A stretch of DNA of 6,032 nucleotides, taken from Scatosoma sp045128175 (GTDB lineage Bacteria > Bacillota > Clostridia > Christensenellales > Borkfalkiaceae). The notes under the pieces were generated by a model. The model was not told the origin of the DNA, ran no database searches, and was given only the letters and a program-made list of their open reading frames with translations. Every line of letters begins with the position of its first letter. Within the stretch, counting starts at the first letter, position 1. Shown here piece by piece: positions 1-4,842 of the stretch. The position numbers and the translations under genes are program-made. The stretch covers positions 1 through 6,032 of the forward strand of contig JBGVRF010000087.1 in the NCBI GenBank assembly GCA_045128175.1, in the 5' to 3' direction.

Positions 1-813
1 TCCGAATACCGATATACTGATACCTATGATCCATTTATTGATACTTTTAAAAAATGTGGTAAATTTACTGATCTTGAGATCTTTTGCGAAATTTCCCGCC
101 ATAGAGAAAGCAATGATCGCAACCGTTAAAGGAAATACAACGGAATCAATCACGGAAACGATCGTTGTGGAAAAGAATCCGACCGCGGGTCGGCAAACCG
201 AAGCGGAAACCGTCCCCCCGCTTGCAGCCATCAGCGTCAACATTAAAGGAAAGATCAACTGCATCTGCGTCTGCATAGACGATACGCAATCCGTCGAAGC
301 CTGAAAGCACTTAGTCAAAACGGCGAGCAATGGAATAAGTGCCGCTCCGTAACCGATAAGAAAGACCATCTCCGTTGAAGTATTACCTCCTGCGCCGGCT
401 TTTAAAGAGGAAATCATTCCCATAAGAAGAGTGATGGCGGCAATGCAAGCAAACGACGGTAACACTGCGGCGATCTTTTCAAATAGTGCCGTAAGAAGTT
501 GCTTTCCGAACTCTTCGTAATCGATCCCGTCTTCTCGGATATACGTCGCCAAACGCTCCGCTACGCTCATATCCGTAAAATTCTCCAAAGAGTCGATATA
601 TTCTTGCAAGGCTTGCAGATCCAATTCGCCGATCTGTTCAAAAATGGTCTCGTTGAGCTTTTCCTCTGCTTCTTGCGTAAGCGTTTCACTTTCGGATTTT
701 TCCGTAGCCGAAACCGTTAGAAAAACGATCGGGGTTGTCCATAGAAACGACCACACAAATATTAATGCAAAGAGAAGTATTTTTATTACTTTTTTTTTAA
801 AAAATTTTTTCAT
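1..813 (-). CDS. spoIIIAE: Stage III sporulation protein AE, N-terminal part (runs off the left edge)
   Basis: Polytopic membrane component of the SpoIIIA-SpoIIQ channel, which in known spore-formers links mother cell and forespore and supports late forespore gene expression. The frame is open for exactly 271 codons from ATG at 813 to position 1; family members are around 390-400 residues, so the C-terminal third is missing. Residues 1-36 look like a signal peptide: a basic start (MKKFFKKK), a hydrophobic core at about 12-33, and a VSA cleavage-type site before T37. An acidic, soluble stretch (about 37-110) follows, then hydrophobic segments at roughly 112-137, 148-168, 184-198, 212-240 and from 261 on. 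The stretch CRPAVGFFSTT (206-216) and the following membrane segment resemble the conserved core of the family. The ATG overlaps the spoIIIAD stop in ATGA and has only a weak Shine-Dalgarno sequence, so translation is probably coupled. The identification rests on family resemblance plus operon position and is firm. It is truncated only by the window edge. Confidence 0.93.
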   Translation of the reverse strand, partial: MKKFFKKKVIKILLFALIFVWSFLWTTPIVFLTVSATEKSESETLTQEAEEKLNETIFEQIGELDLQALQEYIDSLENFTDMSVAERLATYIREDGIDYEEFGKQLLTALFEKIAAVLPSFACIAAITLLMGMISSLKAGAGGNTSTEMVFLIGYGAALIPLLAVLTKCFQASTDCVSSMQTQMQLIFPLMLTLMAASGGTVSASVCRPAVGFFSTTIVSVIDSVVFPLTVAIIAFSMAGNFAKDLKISKFTTFFKSINKWIIGISISVFG

Positions 814-1202
814 ACCAACTGCAAAAATCCGCGCATGAGCTGTAATAAATTTTCTAACACCGGAAGGGATAAGAGAAAAATCATTATCTTTCCCGCCATC
901 GTCACTTTATCGGCAACTGCCGAGCCTCCGAAATCGTTTAAAAGCCCCGCGCTGAATTCTGTAATATACCCCACCCCGACGATTTTTAAAAGGAGCTTTA
1001 CCAATCCGTTTTCCAGCCCCGTCAGTTGTGTGATGGAGGAAAAAACAGCCAGGGAATTTTGCAACATATCGACGACAAACAACAAAATGATTATGATACC
1101 TGTGACTGTTACGGCAAAAGAAAGCTCCGGTTTTGTAACACGCAGAATGACAGCTGCTACGGCCGTTACAAAGGCTACGCCGATAATTTTCATGAGTTCC
1201 AT
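810..1202 (-). CDS. spoIIIAD: Stage III sporulation protein AD
   Basis: Small integral membrane protein of the SpoIIIA export-like complex in the mother-cell-derived membrane around the forespore. With the start at 1202 it has 130 residues, against 133 in Bacillus subtilis as I remember it. Hydrophobic segments lie at about 4-20 and 28-44. A conserved half follows, with KIVGVGYITEF (73-83), LLNDFGGSA (87-95) and AGKIMIFLLSLPVLE (103-117), closely paralleling KIIGIAYIAEF and AGKILILVMAVPIL in the B. subtilis protein. I chose ATG 1202 because GGAGA (1212-1216) sits 9 nt before it. The in-frame ATG at 1211 directly abuts that Shine-Dalgarno sequence with no spacing, although it would give a 133-residue protein. 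It follows spoIIIAC by 32 bp and shares ATGA with spoIIIAE. The function is assigned from the family; the exact start is uncertain by three codons. Confidence 0.93.
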   Translation of the reverse strand: MELMKIIGVAFVTAVAAVILRVTKPELSFAVTVTGIIIILLFVVDMLQNSLAVFSSITQLTGLENGLVKLLLKIVGVGYITEFSAGLLNDFGGSAVADKVTMAGKIMIFLLSLPVLENLLQLMRGFLQLV

Positions 1203-1211
1203 AAAATTCAT

Positions 1212-1216
1212 TCTCC
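1212..1216 (-). promoter_or_regulatory. Shine-Dalgarno sequence deciding the spoIIIAD start
   Basis: GGAGA on the minus strand lies 9 nt before ATG 1202 but 0 nt before the longer in-frame ATG at 1211. Spacing therefore favours the shorter protein. Confidence 0.55.
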
Positions 1217-1234
1217 ATTTATCCCAAAACAGAC

Positions 1235-1432
1235 CTAATCGAGCCCGAAAATATTCCGTATCTGCTCAAAAAGGTCACCAATCATCCCTACGACGACCGC
1301 AAGCACGATAATGAGCCCCACGATACTGACAAACGTTGCAATATCGTCCCGATCTGATTTTTTTAAGATCTGACAGATCACTGTGATCACGATCCCTATC
1401 GCCGCTATTTTAAAAAGGATGCTTATATCCAT
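1235..1432 (-). CDS. spoIIIAC: Stage III sporulation protein AC
   Basis: Very small membrane protein of the SpoIIIA complex, thought to work with SpoIIIAD and SpoIIIAE as the membrane-embedded part of the export-like apparatus. It has 65 residues, close to the 68 or so of B. subtilis. There are two hydrophobic segments (about 4-23 and 33-52) separated by a short charged turn, KKSDRDD (24-30). The pattern FKIAAIGIVI near the start and GDLFEQIRNIF (52-62) near the end correspond to FQIAGVGIVV and DDLFKKIKAVF in the family. The start is supported by AAAGAGG at 1440-1446 with 7 nt spacing; this Shine-Dalgarno sequence overlaps the spoIIIAB stop codon. The gap to spoIIIAB is 13 bp and to spoIIIAD 32 bp, so the gene sits inside a single operon. 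The protein is short, but its identity is secure from sequence and gene order. Confidence 0.94.
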   Translation of the reverse strand: MDISILFKIAAIGIVITVICQILKKSDRDDIATFVSIVGLIIVLAVVVGMIGDLFEQIRNIFGLD

Positions 1433-1445
1433 ATTCGAGCCTCTT

Positions 1446-1937
1446 TCAAATAATCAAAATCAAAATAAGCAGCCCGCATAAAAATCCGAGCTTAATATAC
1501 AGATCTCCGTATTTTTTACAACTCTCATTTGCTTCCGTATATAGTTTTCCAAGTGTATCCTTCACGGAAGAAAAATATGCTTTCTGCGAACTGCTATCCG
1601 CCTTTCCGAGCGTTTGAAGATAATCGGCTATAAAGTTTTTTTCATCCTTTTTAAGAAAGGAAAAATCTGAAGTTTCCAAAACCCGCAGTGCTCTGAAAGA
1701 TTCATCTATCCCTTGAAAATATTCTTGCAAAAGTAATCGGAATTCCCCTTTATAAACATATTTAGAAGCAAATTCTTTCAATGGGCGACGATAATAATTG
1801 ATCTCATTCAAAAAACGTTCGTTGAAATCACGTAGCTGAGTAAAAAACTGTTTGCGTTGTCTATATTTTTTTGCTAATAAAAAGCCGCAAAAACTTGTAA
1901 ATGCTATGATTGCAATCCCCAAAAAAAATTTAGCCAT
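1446..1937 (-). CDS. spoIIIAB: Stage III sporulation protein AB
   Basis: Membrane-anchored SpoIIIA component. The family has a helical domain resembling GspF of type II secretion and is thought to act with the ATPase SpoIIIAA on the mother-cell side. From ATG 1937 it has 163 residues (about 171 in B. subtilis). An N-terminal membrane segment (about 3-22, with FCGFLLAKKY resembling the family's TGFEMAKIY) is followed by a largely helical, charged domain (about 24-146) and a C-terminal hydrophobic segment, LGFLCGLLILILII (150-163), matching LGFLAGLLLILLLM in the family. The frame stays open upstream to an ATG at 2084, but that extension lies inside spoIIIAA and has no family counterpart, so I reject it. 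ATG 1937 lies within the last codons of spoIIIAA (8-bp overlap); AAGGA about 10 nt upstream, inside spoIIIAA, can serve as the Shine-Dalgarno sequence. Coupled translation with spoIIIAA is likely. Confidence 0.94.
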   Translation of the reverse strand: MAKFFLGIAIIAFTSFCGFLLAKKYRQRKQFFTQLRDFNERFLNEINYYRRPLKEFASKYVYKGEFRLLLQEYFQGIDESFRALRVLETSDFSFLKKDEKNFIADYLQTLGKADSSSQKAYFSSVKDTLGKLYTEANESCKKYGDLYIKLGFLCGLLILILII

Positions 1938-2793
1938 GACTCCATGATCCTTGTCCTTTTTTATCGTAGATTTCGCGGATCCTTCCAATATGTTGTTCGT
2001 CGAGCAATACAAAACAGTCAAAAAGAGATAAAAAAGGCTCCCGAACATAAGAAAAATCGGAAAAATGTGCCGATGCCAATACACAAACCCCAGCCGTTAC
2101 CGCTTTTTCGATCGCGGCGCAATCTTGTTTAGATAGCTCGTCCGTAATAATGATATCCGGTCGCATCGCGCGTATTCCCGACTCAAAAGCCGTATATTTA
2201 TCCGAATATTTCAATACGTCGCAACCGTTTCCTACCTTTCCAAGCGAAATTTCCCCTCGTTCATCACAAATCAATATGTTTTTCTGTGTTTTTTCACTCA
2301 AAATTCGCCCTAGATCCCTTAAAATAGTCGTTTTTCCCAATCCCGGTGAAGACATAATCAGTATATTTTTTACTCTATCACACATACAACTCTTGTAAAT
2401 TTGTTCCGCGCAACCAAGAACCTCGTGTGGCACACGTATACACAGAGAGGTAAAATTTCGTAAAGAAAGCGGTTGTCCATTCTCAAAAACGTATTCTCCC
2501 GCAAGACCTATCCGCTCGCCATGCGCTGCGGTTAAAAAACCTTTTTTGATTTGTTCTTCGACCGAGTACACCGAATAATTTCCCGCCCGAAATACGCAAT
2601 CAGAGATATCTTCCATTGAGCAAACGATCCCTCGCTCCGCTATCTCTGTGGTCCCGTAATATCCGAGATAGCGATAACGCCCCTCATAATTGACTGTTGT
2701 CGGACGATCAGCTCGCAAACGGATCTCATAAAGATACTTGAGATTGATATGCGATATACCTTCTTTTATATTTTGCGGAAGAAATTCAAGCAT
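1930..2793 (-). CDS. spoIIIAA: Stage III sporulation protein AA, secretion-type ATPase
   Basis: Cytoplasmic RecA-fold ATPase related to type II/IV secretion ATPases, proposed to energise the SpoIIIA-SpoIIQ channel from the mother cell. It has 287 residues, somewhat shorter than the usual 300 or so. The N-terminal domain carries the family motif YEIRLRADRP (22-31) and AHGERIGLAGEY (90-101). The ATPase core has a P-loop SSPGLGKTT (148-156, Lys154, Thr155), an acidic strand ILICDERGEI (173-182) and a second acidic strand PDIIITDE (212-219, Asp218-Glu219), followed by SAHF (241-244), where the sensor region is expected. The P-loop starts with Ser rather than the textbook Gly, which as I recall is common in clostridial SpoIIIAA and should not by itself imply loss of activity. 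A stop codon lies two codons upstream in frame, so ATG 2793 is the first possible ATG, and no Shine-Dalgarno sequence precedes it. It heads the operon and overlaps spoIIIAB by 8 bp. Confidence 0.95.
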   Translation of the reverse strand: MLEFLPQNIKEGISHINLKYLYEIRLRADRPTTVNYEGRYRYLGYYGTTEIAERGIVCSMEDISDCVFRAGNYSVYSVEEQIKKGFLTAAHGERIGLAGEYVFENGQPLSLRNFTSLCIRVPHEVLGCAEQIYKSCMCDRVKNILIMSSPGLGKTTILRDLGRILSEKTQKNILICDERGEISLGKVGNGCDVLKYSDKYTAFESGIRAMRPDIIITDELSKQDCAAIEKAVTAGVCVLASAHFSDFSYVREPFLSLFDCFVLLDEQHIGRIREIYDKKGQGSWSHG

Positions 2794-2800
2794 TTGTTAT

Positions 2801-2808
2801 ATTATATG
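2801..2808 (-). promoter_or_regulatory. Putative sigma-E-like -10 element of the spoIIIA operon
   Basis: The minus strand reads CATATAAT, one base off the sigma-E -10 form CATACAAT, and it also contains a perfect TATAAT. It lies between the htpG terminator and spoIIIAA, where the promoter must be if spoIIIA is an independent unit; in B. subtilis this operon is sigma-E dependent. Only 7 nt separate it from the ATG, so the predicted start of transcription is at or one base before the start codon. No convincing -35 is visible: at sigma-E spacing the sequence is about TTCTACA, and at 17 nt for sigma-A there is no TTGACA-like hexamer. The assignment is tentative. Confidence 0.4.
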
Positions 2809-2840
2809 CTGCAACACATCCGTGTAGAACGTTTCCATAT

Positions 2841-2875
2841 AAAAAGACTGCCTCTTTATGAAAAAGACAGTCTTT
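2841..2875 (-). terminator. Rho-independent terminator of htpG
   Basis: On the minus strand the arms AAAGACTG (2868-2875) and CAGTCTTT (2843-2850) form an outer stem. TCTTT and AAAGA extend it inside, with a GG bulge and a TTCAT loop. A T-rich tail (TTTTT then ATAT, from 2845 down) follows. It begins 18 nt after the htpG stop and separates htpG from the spoIIIA operon. The plus strand has a much poorer T tail and no gene to terminate. Confidence 0.8.
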
Positions 2876-2892
2876 CTATATTCTTTTAAATT

Positions 2893-4722
2893 TTATTTGC
2901 TGTAATCGAAAAGCAATTCTGCGCTCTTTTCTACAAAATCCGAAAGTTCTTCGGGTGAAAGTTTTTTATATGACAACATTGCAAGATAATAAACCTGATT
3001 GACGATAAACTTTTGTTTTTCTTCCGATTGGTTGAGTAATCCTGAAATAACCGGATTAGTCAAATTAAGCACGAGCGTTGCGTTTTTCGTCGGATCATTT
3101 TCCGTCATACCGTAAAAACCATTCATTTCCGACATTCTACGAATAAATTCCTCAACATTGATAACAGCAGGTATTTTACCGCTCTTGAATTTTTCCGCTT
3201 TTACTGTGATATCCTTATTGACCAAATTATTTTTGAATACCTCAATAAGCTTCTTTGAATCCTCTTCGCTTACCTCCTCGTTGCTCTTCAACGCGCCATC
3301 AATATCTGCGTCAATGCGAACAAAACGACATTTCTGTGGATTTTTATACTCGATATAACTGATAAAATGAGGATCGATATACGAGTCACAAATAATCGCA
3401 TCCAGTCCGGCATCCTTGAACATAGCGACGTATTGCGCTTGTTGCGCCTCGTCGGATACGTAATAGATCGCTTTCGCTTGTTTGCCGTTTTTCATTTCTT
3501 CTTCGCTGATCTCTTCGCCGAGATATTCGTTTACAGGCTTATAATCACCGTTTAGATTCTTGAAAATAAGGATATTTTGCACCTTGTCATAAAATTCATT
3601 TTCTTTTATACAACCGAATTTGATAAAGGTCTCGATATCCTTCCAACATTTTTCATAGTGTTCCCGATCGGTATTAAACAGAGAGGTAAGCTTATCGGCA
3701 ACTTTTTTCGTGATATGCTTGGAAATTTTCTGCACTTGCCTGTCATTTTGAAGAAAACTTCTCGATACGTTTAAAGGAATATCGGGACAATCGATTACAC
3801 CGTTAAGAAGCATCAAAAACTCAGGAATAACTTCTTTGATGTTGTCGGCAATGAATACTTGATTACAATACAGTTTTACTTGTCCCTTTTCCAATTGAAC
3901 ACGTTGTTTTTTCACTTGCGGAAAATACAAAATCCCTTTTAAGCGGAAAGGATATTCCATATTAAGGTGTATCCAAAACAGAGGTTCGTTATAATCCATG
4001 AATGTTTCACGATAAAAGTCTTTATATTCCTCATCCGTACATTCTTTGGGATCCTTAAGATATAAAGGCGTTGTATTATTGATAGGTTTATCGTTTTCAT
4101 CTCCTTTCGGATTGAGATAGATGTTAAAAGGCATGAACGAACAGTATTTACGAAGCAATTCACGAATACGATATTCCTTCAAAAATTCTTCTTCGCCTTC
4201 GGCGATATGCATAACGATCTTTGTGCCGCGTTCGGTTTTCTCTGCTTCGGAAATCGAATAGGTAGAATTCCCGTCCGATTCCCATTTTACAGCAGGCTCG
4301 TCCCTATAGCTTTTTGTAAAAATTTCCACATTTTCGGAAACCATGTACGCAGAATAGAAACCGAGTCCAAAATGTCCGATAATACCGTCGCCGGATGCGT
4401 TTTCATACTTCTGCAAAAAGTCCTCGGCACCCGAAAAAGCAATTTGTGTGATATACTTTTCGACTTCCTCCGCCGTCATACCGATACCGTTGTCCTCTAC
4501 GGTCAGTGTTTTTGCTTCTTCGTTTACGTAAACCTTGATCGAATATTCTTCTTCCGATTTTTGCGCTTCGCCCATCTCAACGAGTTTTTTATGCTTGGTA
4601 ACCGCATCTACGCCATTCGCAACAATTTCACGAAGAAAAATGTCCTTATCCGAATACAGCCATTTCTTGATGATTGGCATCATGTTTTCGCTTGAAATTT
4701 TAATTTTTCCGTTTTTTACCAT
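2893..4722 (-). CDS. htpG: Hsp90-family molecular chaperone HtpG
   Basis: Cytosolic ATP-dependent Hsp90 chaperone that acts as a homodimer on unfolded or late-folding clients. The 609 residues cover the whole family architecture (E. coli HtpG has 624). The N-terminal GHKL ATPase domain (about 1-210) has the catalytic-type Glu32 and Asn37 in FLREIVANGVDA (29-40), the nucleotide-binding Asp77 in VEDNGIGM (75-82), and the glycine-rich lid segment GHFGLGFYSAYMV (116-128). The middle domain (about 215-480) carries PLNVSRSFLQ (316-325), whose Arg321 matches the ATP-sensing arginine. The rest forms the dimerisation domain. Wording such as IIKKWLYSDKDIF and ANGVDAVTK differs from the E. coli-type SNASDA version and matches a clostridial HtpG type. 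GGGAG (4733-4737) lies 10 nt before ATG 4722. The gene is flanked by hairpin terminators, so it is probably transcribed alone. I see no CIRCE inverted repeat or CtsR direct repeat upstream, so heat-shock control is not evident. Confidence 0.97.
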   Translation of the reverse strand: MVKNGKIKISSENMMPIIKKWLYSDKDIFLREIVANGVDAVTKHKKLVEMGEAQKSEEEYSIKVYVNEEAKTLTVEDNGIGMTAEEVEKYITQIAFSGAEDFLQKYENASGDGIIGHFGLGFYSAYMVSENVEIFTKSYRDEPAVKWESDGNSTYSISEAEKTERGTKIVMHIAEGEEEFLKEYRIRELLRKYCSFMPFNIYLNPKGDENDKPINNTTPLYLKDPKECTDEEYKDFYRETFMDYNEPLFWIHLNMEYPFRLKGILYFPQVKKQRVQLEKGQVKLYCNQVFIADNIKEVIPEFLMLLNGVIDCPDIPLNVSRSFLQNDRQVQKISKHITKKVADKLTSLFNTDREHYEKCWKDIETFIKFGCIKENEFYDKVQNILIFKNLNGDYKPVNEYLGEEISEEEMKNGKQAKAIYYVSDEAQQAQYVAMFKDAGLDAIICDSYIDPHFISYIEYKNPQKCRFVRIDADIDGALKSNEEVSEEDSKKLIEVFKNNLVNKDITVKAEKFKSGKIPAVINVEEFIRRMSEMNGFYGMTENDPTKNATLVLNLTNPVISGLLNQSEEKQKFIVNQVYYLAMLSYKKLSPEELSDFVEKSAELLFDYSK

Positions 4723-4732
4723 ATGAGTATAT

Positions 4733-4737
4733 CTCCC
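4733..4737 (-). promoter_or_regulatory. Shine-Dalgarno sequence of htpG
   Basis: GGGAG on the minus strand, 10 nt before ATG 4722. It supports this start and implies that transcription begins well upstream of it. Confidence 0.7.
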
Positions 4738-4760
4738 GTTGTTATAATTTTCAACAGTTA

Positions 4761-4766
4761 TTTATA
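4761..4766 (-). promoter_or_regulatory. Possible -10 element for htpG
   Basis: TATAAA on the minus strand, just after the T tail of the upstream terminator, would start transcription about 30 nt before the htpG Shine-Dalgarno sequence/ATG region and leave a short normal leader. A -35 at 17 nt would fall inside the terminator hairpin, and no good TTGACA match is seen there, so this is weak. Confidence 0.3.
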
Positions 4767-4770
4767 CACA

Positions 4771-4807
4771 AAAAAATCTGCTTTTAATCGATAAAAGCAG
4801 ATTTTTT
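4771..4807 (-). terminator. Rho-independent terminator of the S1-domain gene
   Basis: A perfect 16-bp inverted repeat, AAAAAATCTGCTTTTA (4771-4786) against TAAAAGCAGATTTTTT (4792-4807), with a 5-nt loop. Because the arms carry A and T runs at their ends, both strands show a hairpin with a U tail. On the minus strand it lies 35 nt after the S1-gene stop and continues into TTTTTTTGTG. No plus-strand gene leads into it, so its active direction here is minus. Confidence 0.85.
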
Positions 4808-4842
4808 ATCTTCAATTTTTCAAAGCAGTATCGTCAAAACAA

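Noticed and set aside
835..1311. Plus-strand open frame of 158 codons across spoIIIAD and the end of spoIIIAC
   Set aside because: It opposes two well-supported spo genes and bridges their junction. It has no family resemblance and only shadow-like composition.
1938..2084. N-terminal extension of spoIIIAB to an ATG at 2084
   Set aside because: It would overlap spoIIIAA by about 155 bp. The extra residues have no family counterpart, whereas ATG 1937 gives the expected length and an N-terminal membrane segment.
148..2350. Possibility that SpoIIIAA is inactive because its P-loop begins Ser-Ser-Pro
   Set aside because: The essential GKT core (Lys154, Thr155) and both acidic strands are intact. 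A Ser at the first P-loop position is, as I recall, common in clostridial members of this family.
4207..4695. Plus-strand open frame of 162 codons opposite htpG
   Set aside because: It is antisense to the conserved ATPase domain of HtpG and rich in Phe/Cys/Arg, with no recognisable motif. A shadow frame is the simpler explanation.
4726..4754. TTGAAA, 17-nt spacer, TATACT as the htpG sigma-A promoter
   Set aside because: The hexamers and spacing look good, but transcription would start at about 4719, inside the start codon region, and would exclude the GGGAG Shine-Dalgarno sequence. It conflicts with the well-placed translation start.
4723..4770. CIRCE or CtsR heat-shock operator upstream of htpG
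   Set aside because: No TTAGCACTC/GAGTGCTAA inverted repeat and no GGTCAAA-type direct repeat is present in the leader.
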